The translations under genes were made by a program, and so were the position numbers. From Mesorhabditis belari (Eukaryota; Nematoda; Chromadorea; Rhabditida; Rhabditidae), in the NCBI GenBank assembly GCA_958450365.1, contig CAUEEP010000724.1, positions 2,017,501 to 2,081,500 of the forward strand: a DNA stretch of 64,000 bases, read 5' to 3'. The notes below the pieces were generated by a model. It did no database searches. It was given only the letters and a program-made list of their open reading frames with translations, and was not told where the DNA came from. Each line of letters begins with the position of its first letter. Within the stretch, counting starts at the first letter, position 1. Positions 10,077-23,200 of this stretch are shown here, piece after piece.

Positions 10077-11258
10077 ACTACACCCCGGAAGTTGGCTACG
10101 AGTCGGTGCCAATCCGGGCACCGATTGACAAACTTCGCAAAGCGTTCAGAGAGAAATGTGCTAATGGAGAGCCCGTGTTGCACACTGTAAGTCGTGAAAT
10201 TTTTCAAATTCTATTTCTAGACTTATTAGCATAAACTTTGATATCTTTAATACTTTAATAATTGTCTGTCTAGGGTACGGTAGTTTCAAAGTACAAAGGA
10301 GTACTGTGATGTTTAGGAATGAGCTGAAAGGACGGTAGTCTAAAGAAGCCTATAGAAGCTTTTTTTTGGTCTCGAACCTGTACAAAGTAGCATCCGAAGC
10401 GAGTCCCCAAACCACATTATCACCCACACATAACTCGAGCATTGGTGGATCTTGGCAGCTCTGAATAGACATAGATTCTCAATAATTGATAGATAATCTA
10501 ATAGGCAATCTAATAGATAATCTAATAGATAATTTAATTAAAGCGTTACCTAAAAGCTGCGCCTAGGAAAAAGCTACCGTATTCCGTTTGTCTTGGATTG
10601 TGCTTGGATTGTGCTTGGATTGTGCTTGGATTGTGCTTGGATTGTGCTTGGATTGTGCTTGGATTGTGCTTGGATTGTGCTGGGATTCACAGAAAGCCTA
10701 GTGTGCTTGGATTCACAGAAAGCTTAGTGTGCTTGGATTCACAGAAAGCCTAGTCTGTTTGGATTCACGGAAAGCTTAGTGTGCTTAGAACATTTAAGCC
10801 TTTGTAACATTTAAGCCTTTCTCTTGATGATCTTTTCCCTTTAAAAACTCAAATCACTTGGTTTCTTCAAAAAGTTAAATGGATTACGGTATTTTGGATT
10901 ACGGTTACGGTAGATTACTGGGTTACGGTAGGTTTCTGGGTTACGGTAGGTTTCTGGATTACAGTAGCTTTCTGGATTACGATACCTTCTGGATTACAGT
11001 AGCTTTCTGGATTATGGTAGCTTTCTGGTAACGGTAGGTTTCTGGATTATGGTAGCTTTCTGGTAACGGTAGGTTTCTGGATTACGGTAACTTTCTGTTA
11101 ACTTCCTCGATTACGGTAACTTCCTAGTACGCAATTTTTAGGAAACCTTTATCAAGTATCTACAGTACCTCAAGCCATTTGATCCCTGTTGGTGTCAACT
11201 CGGCGACAGCACTTCTGGAGAAGATTCTAGAATTTTTGATTAGAACCTAGAAAAAGGC
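10077..11258 (+). CDS. Last two exons of an unidentified plus-strand gene
   Basis: One exon runs from an ACTTCAG acceptor at about 10076 to a GTAAGT donor at 10188 and reads DYTPEVGYESVPIRAPIDKL and onward in one open frame. After a 960-bp intron filled with minisatellites, a TTTTTAG acceptor starts the final exon at about 11151, which reads in phase 0 (ETFIKYLQYLKPFDP...) to a TAG at 11256-11258. The phase match and good splice sites support a real C-terminus of about 70 residues. Upstream exons could not be found, and no family was recognised. The gene converges tail-to-tail with the TECPR2-like gene, whose stop lies 3 bp beyond. Confidence 0.55.
10585..10785. repeat. 11-bp array running into 26-bp array
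   Basis: About eight copies of TGCTTGGATTG are followed by copies of a unit of the type GTGCTTGGATTCACAGAAAG, the reverse complement of the 9405-9800 unit. Confidence 0.93.
10880..11125. repeat. 18/19-bp minisatellite
   Basis: Diverged copies of GGATTACGGTAGGTTTCT, with GTAGCTTTCT variants. It lies within the last intron of the plus-strand gene. Confidence 0.9.
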
Positions 11259-11260
11259 TT

Positions 11261-14200
11261 TCATTGGACAATAATAGTTAAACGAAAATTAGAACTTTTC
11301 AGAACAAAAGTAAGAGATTTACTCACCTCTTCGCACTCACACTCATCACCCAAACATAGCGACCATTTCGCGAGCATCGTACCTAAAAAATCAGTGAGTG
11401 AACTAGTGAAAATAAGACTTGTTTGTTTTACTGTGTTATAAGTGAATAATGTGAAATAACTAATTGAAATAAATATCACCTCTTCAATCTTGACGGATTT
11501 TGGAGATTCGATGGAATGCCATTTCGATAGATCTTCATTGAAACGAGCAAAGATTTCATTTGATGCAGTGATCACCCAAAGTGAGCTCTCAGATAGACAA
11601 AAGGAAATGATTGGTTGACCTGAAAGGCTGGCTTTGGATGGCTTGAGGATTGGGCTGGCTTTAGCTGGCTTTAGCTGGCTTTAGCTGGCTTTAGCTGGCT
11701 TTAGCTGGCTTTAGCTGGCTTTAGCTGGCTTTAGCTGGCTTTAGCTGGCTTTAGCTGGCTTTAGCTGGCTTTTTAGCTGGCTTTAGCTGGCTTTAGCTGG
11801 CTTTAGCTGGCTTTAGCTGGCTTTAGCTGGCTTTAGCTGGCTTTAGCTGGCTTTAGCTGGCTTTAGCTGGCTTTAGCTGGCTTTAGCTGGCTTTAGCTGG
11901 CTTTAGCTGGCTTTAGCTGGCTTTAGCTGGCTTTAGCTGGCTTTAGCTGGCTTTAGCTGGCTTTAGCTGGCTTTAGCTGGCTAATGACTGGAAAACTTGG
12001 TTGGCTAATGATTTTGAAGAAAGATTTAAGGTTAAATTTGTTACCAGTTTTGAAATAGATCCAAAACTGGCTAAGTTGGTTGGTTGTTGGTTGGTTATTA
12101 CCATTTTGGCTGTTACCATTGGTTCCTTGGTTGTTACCATTTTGTCTGTGTTGTCTAGCGTTACCGTCTAGCGTAACCAGTAAATTTTACAGTAACCCGT
12201 GTAACTTAGCATCAACTAGGGAACAAAAAATAAAATCTGAGAAGGTTACGGTAGCTGGGGAAAGCTTTAAAGCATTCGCTCGACTGATTCAAACCTTTTA
12301 TATCCACTTGATTCCATTGTGTTTCCGAGACTCCACCATTAAGCAATCTCTTCTCGAAAAGACTCCCACAACTATCCAATAACATTAAACTATTAGGCAC
12401 AGCTTGTAGAGAGATTATCTAAAGTTTTCATTGAGTTTCGATCAATATTTATTTATGATAGCCCTTTACCGTGCTCGTTTGTCCATCTGATATCGGTAAC
12501 ATGTGAGTCGAGAAGATTTTCTTCGTTGGCTTGAACCCGAACAACTCGCTGTTCGGTCGGCATGCAAAGATTCCATCTTAAGTAAAAAATTCAGCGCCAA
12601 AAAGGATGTGTTTTTGAGCATGTACACTCATAGAGGGTACTTTCTTGAAAGTCGTCTTACTCTACTTGATACGCCGACTCGAATAGGAGACTCAGCTACT
12701 GTAACCTTCAGCTACTGTAACCTTCAGCTACTGTAACCTTCAGCTACTGTAACCTTCAGCTACTGTAACCTTCAGCTACCGTAACCCTCAGCTACCATAA
12801 CCCTTAGCCCTTAGTTAGCAGTAAGCTAAGGGCTACGTAATGATTACTGTGACGTCAAGGCTACGGTAGTTATGACATGCTTTGTCTATCCAATTACGAC
12901 AAAGCAAATGCACCAGAAAGGGTGTATTTAAGTTCCCGAGCACAAAGTACACCGTTTCCTTACTTGATTGCTCATCAATGAAAGCTCCAGCGGTGAGCAT
13001 CGTGAAACGATCATAATGACGGATTTTTGCCGGGACAACGAGAGTGAATCTAGAATAAAATCACCAGATTGAATACAGGGCCCGGTTTCATCACCGCTAA
13101 GTCAGTGACTTAAAATGCTTAAGTCACTACCACCAATTTAGGACACTGACTTAGAGTGACTTAGCTAAGTCACCATTTCACCCACCACTTTAGGACACTG
13201 ACTTAAATTTTCCGATAAGTCATTGACTTAGCGCTACTATGGAAAGCGCTAAGTTAGCTAGGAGGCTTCTTCTAGAGATGACTTGGCGGAGATTATGTCT
13301 TGTCTTCACCGCAAAACAACAACAGCTTGATAAAAGAAGTCCTCAGCAATCCTCCTTCAAATCAGCTGCTTGAATTCATTTAATATCGTCGAACCAAATT
13401 TGTAGAGAAAAGGAACCAAGTCTGCTGCCGAATCGCATCGTTCTCTCAGTGCTACTTTCGGAGATGGCAGTTTGTCTCTCAGGCAGTGTCAGACTTGGTT
13501 TCAACGATTCCGAGAGGGAGACTTTGGAAGATTATGAGCACGGTTCGAGGCGTTGGGTTCGGCCAGAAGTCGTGAACGAAGCCAAGCTGAGGGACGTTAT
13601 TCAGGCCGACGGCTCGAGCAGATCCATGTCAATCTGCTCGAGATCTTGCGAAAATATTCCAGCGTGATCATGTCACCATCGAAAGCCATCTTTTTTTAAA
13701 ATTTACTATCAAATCGGCAGTTTCTTTTGCACCACCCTAATATTTTGGAGATCGTCCGTCTTTTGAAGGAACAACTTTTGATGATGGCGTATCACTAGCT
13801 TTTAATGAAGGCGTAGAATAACCAACCAACCAACCAACCAACCAACATCATCTTTTTTGGAGCTTTTTTGGAGCTTTCTGAGCTTTTTTGGAGCTTTTTA
13901 AGCTTTTCTGGGGCGTTTTGGAGCTTTCTAGGCTTTTTGGAGCTTTTTTGGAGCTTTTTAAGCTTTTCTGGAGCGTTTTGGAGCTTTCTAGGCTTTTTGG
14001 AGCTTTTTTGGAGCTTTCCAAGCTTTTTTGGAGCTTTTTGGAGCTTTTTAAGCTTTTCTGGAGCGTTTTGGAGCTTTCTAGGCTTTTTGGAGCTTTTTTG
14101 GAGCTTTCCAAGATTTTTTGGAGCTTTTTGGAGCTTTTTAAGCTTTTCTGGAGCGTTTTGGAGCTTTCTAGGCTTTTTGGAGCTTTTTTGGAGCTTTCCA

Positions 14201-17200
14201 AGCTTTTTTGGAGCTTTTTGGAGCTTTTTAAGCTTTTCTGGAGCGTTTTGGCGCTTTCTAGGCTTTTTGGAGCTTTCTAAGCTTTTTTTGGAGCTTTCCA
14301 AGCTTTTTAACCCATATTTTCATGCGATCTATTATCAAATTCATCCATATTGATCGATCCATCGTCTGAATCGAGTGCAAAGGCAATTCCCCTCACCGTT
14401 TCTTCATTCCCAACGATTTTTGCAATTGGCTCGAGCTAGCTGAGAAGTGGCAATTCCAATTGGCATTTGGGGTTGGCAATTCCAATCCTGGTCCATCACC
14501 CGTTGCACAGAGATTCTTCTTTGCTGACTGACTTTGCTGACAATGGTGGTGAAATGGTGTCTGATCTTTTCTGCCACCTCTCCCCAAGTCACTGACTTAA
14601 AATGGTGGTGAAATTGGGCCCTGATTAATTAAAGATTAAACTAAAACTGTTAAATTGATCTTACTATTAAATATCTCAATATACCGATGTCCTGAAACAG
14701 CAACTCGTGAACAAAAGAGTTTTCTCCCGGCCGAGATGAAGAGTCCCTTTTGCGAGGCGGTCATTCTCCTGAAAAATGTATCGATTGACCAATAAGAAAC
14801 TTAAAACAACATCAGGAATTAGCTAGTAACATCAAGAATTAGCTAACAACATTAAAAATTTGTTATTACTGGAAAATAGAGTCTGATTGGACTTCTAATC
14901 CTAAGAAAATGAAGAGACAAGATCGTATTTTTCCAACGATTCCAATTTGTACCAGAACTACAATAAAACAATGGAAAAAAACCTCTCAAACATCTTAAAC
15001 CCTAGTATTTCCCTCTCTTCCTTTCTTTCTTCCTTCCTTCCTTCCTTCCTTCCTTGCTTCTTTATGTCCTTCCTTCCTTCTTTCCGTCCTTCCTTGCTTC
15101 TTTCCGTCCTTTCTTCCTTCTTTCCGTCCTTCCTTTCTTCCTTCCTCTCTTCCTTTCTTCTAAGCTTTGATCTCTTCAATGACTACAGCTAATCTTTCAC
15201 TTCATTGTTTAAAAACTAGCCGAGACACTCAAGGTTGAAACTGAGCTAAAAAATCAACCACTCAACTTTCATTTGTTATCATTTGAAAGCTTTCTCTCAG
15301 CTAATCCCCCGCCTGGACCTCCAATGCTGCCAGAAGACAGATCAGAAGCTATATTTTTACAATTTAACTATAAATTTAACAATTTTTGCTACAAATTCCC
15401 GTTAAATCAATTTATTACTCAAATAGTAACGAAATTGAGAGGACAAAACAATTGAGAGAACGATTGAGAGAACAATTCGATTTGAATTGTGAGTTTTGTC
15501 TATCGATTCTCTGAGAATACGTTAAACCACTCAACTTTCATTTGTTATCGATTGAAAGCTTTCCCATTCGCTTACCATTCACTTACCATTCACTAGGCGC
15601 TGGTATCTTTGATCGTTTCTCTAGCGGTGTGCAAACTCGCATGAAACCGTCGGCATTTCCGTATGGATGATGTTCGTCGACTCCTTTTGTCATCCACAAA
15701 CCGCCTAATATCGTAAAAGTTATTGATTTATCAGTCTATACTTTCAAAGTCTCCCCTAAAACCCTAAAGCTCTAGTTAAAGCTCTAGTTGAAGCTCTAGC
15801 TCTAGCTCTAGCTCTAGTTAAAGCTCTAGCTCTAATCTTTTAATTTCATCCAAGAAATTCAAACAATTAGGGCAGCTATGAAAGCTATGAAGCCCTTTTC
15901 TGTGTAGATTTTTTGTAGCTGCCCTTTTTGTAGCTGCCCTTTTTGTAGCTGCCCCTTTTTGTAGCTGCCCTTTTTGTAGCTGCCCTTTTTGTAGCTGCCC
16001 TTTTTGTAGCTGCCTAGCTGCCCTTTTTGTAGCTGCCCTTTTTGTAGCTGCCTAGCTACCCTTTTTGTAGCTGCCCCTTTTTGTAGCTGCCCCTTTTTGT
16101 AGCTGCCCCTTTTTGTAGCTGCCTAGCTGCCCTTTTTGTAGCTGCCCTTTTTGTAGCTACCCTTTTTGTAGCTGCCTTTTTGTAGCCGCCCTTTTTGTAG
16201 CTGCCTAGCTGCCCTTTTTATAGCTGCCCTTTTTGTAGCTGCCTTTTTCGTAGCTGCCCCTTTTGTTTGAAATTCCCCAAGAAATCAGAAGATATTCAGC
16301 TGAGTGGGCAAGGGAAACACTTTGAAAGTATAATGGTATTCAATTAAAGTGAATAAATAAGCTGTGGATAGAGGTAGAACGAATTCAGAGTCAGCGTCAG
16401 CCTTACCATGCTCATCTAGAAGAAATCCGGTGGTGTCCACGAGTTTCGCCCACAAAAAACGCCCGCCCAAATCCAAGCTAAAGGGAGCCAAAGTAGTAGA
16501 ATTTATTCGTTGTGCTCAAATGTGTAAACACACTCTTTATGGCGCACTAGATTCTGCATTTTCACCGACATTTTCACAATTCGAAGAATCAAGTGCACCA
16601 GAAAGCGTTTACCAATACCAATAAAACAAAGTCGATCCTGGCATCTTTTCTTTTCGTTCTGGTGTATCAGATTTTTATAAGAAAGCTATGTTTATTGAAA
16701 ATCAAGTGTCTTACTTAACATCAACCCAATCGTATCCCATTCGGCACCGATTGATCCCAACTCGAACCATCAATGTCCCAGTGTCTTCCCGGATTGCCCA
16801 CACCGCTTTACGCGTAGCGGTAAGGCTTCTAAAATTTAGAGGATTGATTTCATTTGCATTGAAAAGTTTATGCAAGTTTATGCAATCACTACTATATATA
16901 TATAAAAAGAAGTGTCTGTCTGTCTGTCTGTCTGTCTGCCCATCTGTCTGTCCGTTTGTCTGTCCGTTTGTCTGTCTGTTTGTCCATCCGTCTGTCTGTC
17001 TATTCGCGAGTTCTCGGCTCCCCGTGAGTCCATTTACATGATTTTTAAGTTCTTAGGCTCGTGTTAAAAACAGAAATTTTGCCTTGAAATCACTTCGAAA
17101 ATAAGCCATTTCAGCAGAACAGAGCTCCACATAAAGCTTGAGAAACACAAAGATTGGCTCGCCGAGTATTTTCCTCATTGGATCACAGTTGATATACTAC

Positions 17201-20200
17201 CTATTGTCAGCTTGGTCACCTAATGTCGCGTCACCCATTCGCTGGGAATCTGTAGTTACATTTTTTTATTTAAGTACGATGAAAGCGATTTCTTTAGAGC
17301 GAAAGAGAGAAGTCTTGCGAGAAGCTGGGAAATCGATCTCTCAATTGGCCCGTTCTGTTCAAACTTGTTCTGATCACTTGTTCAAACTCTCCAATGAAAC
17401 GATTTGAACGATTTTACGAACAAAAACAAAGACTTTGAAGGGAATCAATGATGGAACAAAAAGGAACGAAATCTTTTTCGAGGAGGGAAACACAAGCTGA
17501 TCAAGATCAAGAAGCCATTGATCAAGAAGCGGTTGATCAAGAAGCCGTTGATCAAGAAGCCGTTGTTTCTTGGATTCGAGATGCGAGAAGCGAAAATGCA
17601 TCGCTTAATGGACCTCAAGGAAAAGACTTGACTTAATAGACTTAATAGACTTAATAGACTTAATAGACTTAATAGACGACTTAATAGACCTCTTGAATTT
17701 GCTAGAATATATTGGAGTCTCCGGAAGTGACATAAGCATCCGAAGCTTTTGACCATTTTGTAACGATTCTAACGAGATAGTCTTAACAGTCTTAGAGATA
17801 GTCTTAACAGTCTTAGAGATAGCCTTAATAGTCTTAGAGATAGTCTTAACAGATCAGTCAATTATGAAAGTTTAGTGGATAAAGCTATAAGCTTTAGTGG
17901 ATAAAGCTAATCGACAGTTCGATTAAAGTCACCTGATCTTTGCTTCACCCTCCGTCTCATAAAGGAAACCCTCTTCGGGGAGCTCCATTTGAAGAGAGAT
18001 CTGAAAAAAGGTTGCAATTAAGGAGAGCCTAGTGTTTCTATGTTCTTATTGTCCTAACGCTTTATCCACTTTATCCGCTTTATTCGCTTTATTCGCTTTA
18101 TCCATTTCTAACTTCGAAAACTAGCTTGTCAACTCAGCTTGTCAACTAAGCTTGTCAACTCAGCTTATCAATTCAGCTTATCAACTCAGCTTCTCTGTCA
18201 ATCTATCAACTATTCTTGTCTGTATCCTATCCATCTATCTATATCCTATCAATCTATCTATATCCTATCAATCTATCTATATCCTATCTATCTATCTATA
18301 TCCTATCTATCTATCTATATCCTATCAATCTATCTATATCCTATCAATCTATCTATATCCTATCAATCTATCTATATCCTATCTATCTATCTATATCCTA
18401 TCTATCTATCTATATCCTATCTATCTATCTATATCCATATCTATCCAGTCTATCCATTTTCTGATTCAAAAAAGATATCGAAAGCCTCAAGCTTGATCTA
18501 CAAGATCTCTAGCTTAATCTACAATATCTCTAGCCTGATTGAATGAAAACTAGAGACAATATTAAAGTAGTTTAAAAAATGAATTCATTAAAAAAGACAT
18601 TGTTTAAGAAGAAGCACTCTGTTTAAGAAGAAGCAGAAGAAGCACTATCCAACAAAGATCATACTGTATCAACTGTATCAAAGTCTTTACTTTAGTTAAA
18701 GGCTACCGTAACTGTGTCACTATTTACTGTCGAATACCGTACTGAAGAATCCATTCAAATGGCAATTACCCGATTATCTGTCCCATACCAAGCATCTTTT
18801 GCAGCCAACGCACACCCTGAGACACCATTGCTACAGCTTTCCACCTGAAATCAAATTTTGAGTCACATGGAGATCAAAATTTTATCAATGCACATGCAAA
18901 ATTTGTATAAAATCAAGATTAGAAAAATGCCCAAGGAACACTTACTTTGCTTTGATTCATTGAACTTTTCATTATCTAGATTGGTGATGGTTTAGAGAAG
19001 ATGTAAAAGATTCTCTTAGACTATCTGTCTTGGACTCTTAGACTTAGACTAGACTAGATTCTCTTACACTCATTACAGTACAGTATACCGGATTGGCTAA
19101 AGATATTCAGTTAAAGCGAATGGCAAATGTAAATCTTTGGTGAATGTCTTAAGTAAGTCTTAAGTCTTAAAGAAGTCTTCAGCCTTGTCTTCAGCCTTGT
19201 CTTAAGGCTTAAGTCTTCAGTCTTGTCTTAAGGCTTAAGTCATCAGCCTTGTCTTAAGGCTTAAGTCTTCAGTCTTAACTCTTCGGCCTTGTCTTAAGGC
19301 TTAAGTCATCAGCCTTGTCTTCAGCCTTGTCTTCAGCCTTAAGTCTTCAGCCTTAAGTCTTCAGCCTTAAGTCTTCAGGCTTGTCTTCAGCCTTAAGTCT
19401 TCAGGCTTAAGTCTTCAGTCTTAACTCTTCGGTCTTGTCTTAAGGCTTAAGTCATCAGCCTTGTCTTCAGCCTTGTCTTCAGCCTTGTCTTCAGCCTTGT
19501 CTTCAGCCTTAAGTCTTCAGCCTTGTCTTAAGTACTGTAAGATTAGCTTCGAAAAGTTGAAAAGATCTTCGGCTATCGGTTGAGTACTTTTCTAGCGTAA
19601 TAGTAATAATAAATAGATGTTAAAGATATAAATAGATTTGAAAGTCTTGAGTGGTTTGGATAATTCTAATTATAAGAATAACTCACCGGAATCCAGGAAA
19701 CTGTAGGTGAGAGTGCTGTGCACATTTTGGGCACTCCTTTCTTGATTCGCCAGATCAGCGAGCCGTCCTCTGGAAAAAGATTCATTTCCACAACTGTTCA
19801 AAGCTTAAACCCACCCTCTCTAGTGCACTCAATTCTTCAATTCCAATGGAGAATTGGAGAATTAGAGAATTGGGAATTAAGCGCATCAGATAGGGTATGT
19901 TTACAAATGTTGTTACTGAATAAATAGAAGTGCTAAAGTTAAACCATTTGACTCCAGTTGATCGGCCATGAAATTAGCATTTATCCATTCGAGTCTCTTC
20001 TTCGTATTCAAATCCTCGATTGGTGCCCATTTTGGGTGTTTTTTCCGATGACACATCAAGAGATGGGTCTTGTTCGCCGAGAGTGATGAGGGGGTGAATG
20101 GGAGTTGGATCTGGAGATGATAAGAGGATTTCAAACTCTATAGAGAACTCTATTAGTATTTGATAGGATAAGGTAAGATGCGTATTTGATACGATAAGAT

Positions 20201-23200
20201 AGGTATTTGGTATCGGATACACTGTCTGAATAGTAGCGATAATAACGGGACGATAATAGGACGGATTGGACGAATAGGACGAATAATAACGATAAGCTAA
20301 ATACTCACTTTGACTGCTAGATCTAGGCTAACTAGAGGGTGTTCAGTATTTACGGTGGTTTTTTTAGATAGGTAGATTGTGGACGTAAGTGGAGTGCCCC
20401 ACGCTAATGCCCCACGCAAATGCCCCACGCAAATGCCCCACTGGACACTGGACCCCATTGGACCCATTGGACCCCACTGGACCCCACTGGATCCCATTGG
20501 ACCCCACTGGGCCCCACTGGACCCCATTGGACCCCACTGGACCCCATTGGACCCCACTGGACAATGAAATATCATATTTGAAAGAAAAGAGCTTTTAGAA
20601 AATGTATAACACTAATTGCTTAAACTCAAAGACAAGGGAGTTACAGGCGGTGAGATACAACTCATTTTGCAAGCCCTTCAATAACTACTAGTTGATCCCT
20701 CCCCGCTGCCATCTTTGGCGATTTTCATTATAAGAAATTGTCAGATATGGTTTTCGATATTTATTTTATGTTAAAATAGTATTTAACATCATTTAATAAC
20801 ATTAAGAACTGTTTTTAATCGATTCGTTTTACTCAAAATATCGAAAAACTTAGTTGAAATCAGGTTCCTTTGGAAGAAGTGGAAAATTGTTTTCAAAATT
20901 GTTTTCAAAATTGCTTTCAAAATTGCTTTCAAAATGATTTCAAAGGCTTATAAAATGAGTTTTGTATCTCCAATGGGGAAACTTTTCATAGAGAAATCTA
21001 GCCAAGATTAAGGGCTTCATTATTGTCGATAACACTTAACAAATTCGGGTTGAACTTCGTTAAACTTGGCGCTTTGGAGCTAATCTATCAATGAGCAAAA
21101 GAAACGGTGATCAATCGAGTCTAATCTATCAACTACCAAGTCAATCTATCAACTACCAAGTCAATCTATCAACTACCAAGTCAAGCTATCAACTACCAAG
21201 CCAAGCTATCAACTACCAAGTCAATCTATCAACTACCAAGTCAATCTATCAACAACAAAAGGAAAGATGATCAAACGAGGCTTTCATGAAAGTCAAATTC
21301 AATCCAAAGTACATGAAAAGACATGAAAAGACAATTAAAGAGTCAAAATCGATATTTCATAGAGATTACCTCATTCCAAATATCCACCAAGTCATTCACC
21401 ACAACCGCTTTCTCAAGTTTCTCCTTTTGCAGAGCGAGTTTCTTCGGTGAATCGTCTGCTGGGATTTCCAGTGAAACAGTAGTCTGAATGAAGAAGAATA
21501 TTAGAATCCGGGTCACAAACAAGCCAGGACAAGGCCAGGACTCGTCAAAAACAGGCCAGGACCAGACCAGGATCAGTCAAAAACAAGCCAGGACCAGGCC
21601 AGGATCAGTCAAAACCAGGGACAAGCAGGTTCTGGACCTGGCTTTGCTGTAAATCTGGAGGCTTGGAGCCTTGTCCAAGCTTGTCCAAAAGCCCTAGCTT
21701 CTGCCCAGTCTGGCTTCTGCCCAGTCTGGCTTCTGCCCAGTCTGGCTTCTGCCCAGTCTGGCTTCTGCCCAGTCTGGCTTCTGCCCAGTCTGGCTTCTGC
21801 CCAGTCTGGCTTCTGCCCAGTCTGGCTTACAGAAAAGCAAGTGTTTGATAGAATTGGTTTAAGGTTAAAGTGTCATAAACCTGTGAATCCGTGCTTCCAG
21901 ATGGGACAGCTGTCCTCTCCAAGATCAATTTCAATGCTTTCTCTTCATCCAATTCTTCATCTTCTTCACTTTCTGCTCCAAGTCGACTTTTCTCGTCTTC
22001 TGTTGTCGATGAAGAAGCTGGGCTGAAATTGCTGTTAATAGTTTAGACCTTGAGTCATACTGTTCTATTCTATTATTCTATTATTCTATAGTATGCAAAT
22101 TCTTGATTGACTGAAGCTTGGGCTTATTGTGCAGTGCTGCTGCTTTATCTGCAGTGCTGCTGCTTTATCTGCTGTGCTGCAGATAAAGTCCAACTATCCA
22201 ACTACTGTTTTGTCCCTCTAAAAGAATAAAGAGTAAGTTAGTTGTCATCAGAATCTATTATTCAATTCTAACCTGATCAAATCCTTTCTTCGTTGTGCTA
22301 ATGGTGAGGGTTGGAAAGATTTTGGTGAAGAAGAGAAAAGATGAGATGAGCGATCAGGGGAATGCCTTCTTCCAGTGCCGAGCTGGGCCACAACTGAAAG
22401 TTTTTCGTTTGATTGGATTTGATGGCTTCGGTTTTATTTTTTAGCCCAATCTACACCGACCGTTATTCAATTAAGCCAATTGTGCTGAGGTTATGGTAAC
22501 CTTTTCTTAGATGGCAAAAGGGGCGGGGCGCGTATAAAAGGTGGGACATCCCGCCCCTTTGCCATTGGCTTAACTTCAAGCTCAAATATCTTGGTGTTGG
22601 GCTGTCCAATTCAAATAGTTTTGATACCAATCAATAGAGAAAGACTTGGCGCATCGAATGGTATCAAGAATGTTTTAATTGAACAACCCAACATGAAGTT
22701 TGAGTTTAAAGTTGGATTGCCAATGGCAAAAGGGGCGGGGCTTGTATCAAATTGTGTCCCAAATTGGCTTGTGTCCCAAATTGTCATCAACTTACCCATT
22801 CGAACATTTCTCAGCCTCACTTCTTCATCGTTGCTTTGTGGAGAATGCTGAAAAGTTTGATAAGTGTACTTTCAGCTCAATTTGTAAACACACCCTTCCT
22901 GGGGCACTCACCTATTCTCTAGATGTAAACACACCCTTCCTAGGACACTCATCTATTCTCTAGATGTAAACACACCCTTCCTGGGGCACTCATCTATTCA
23001 TTGGTGCATTTTAGCCATTTCCTAGCTCAATTTCTAGTTTGGAACTTTTCTGACTCAAATTTTGACCTCACATTAGAAAATGGAAAACAAATCACACCAG
23101 AAAGAAGGTGTTTACAAAAACTGAGTCCAAAGTACACTTAGAAATTCTGTTAGAATAGTACAGAGTACAAAGTACACTTAGAACTTCTGTTAGAATAGTA

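Larger units (their letters stand above)
13076..14623. mobile_element. TIR element containing a mariner fragment and a 90-bp array
   Basis: The ends are CAGGGCCCGGTTTCATCACC and the complementary TGGTGAAATTGGGCCCTG, both joined to a palindromic AAGTCAGTGACTTA-type sequence. Inside are a decayed mariner-like N-terminus (about 13400-13680), an AACC microsatellite (13819-13845) and a large minisatellite (13857-14310). No clean target duplication was seen, so the superfamily is open. Confidence 0.6.

Noticed and set aside
13795..14353. Frames of 117-168 aa rich in Lys/Ser/Leu or Phe/Trp/Leu
   Set aside because: By-products of the 10/90-bp minisatellite on both strands.
18139..18546. Ile/Tyr/Ser/Leu repeat protein
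   Set aside because: Three overlapping frames over the same 19-bp array; not coding.
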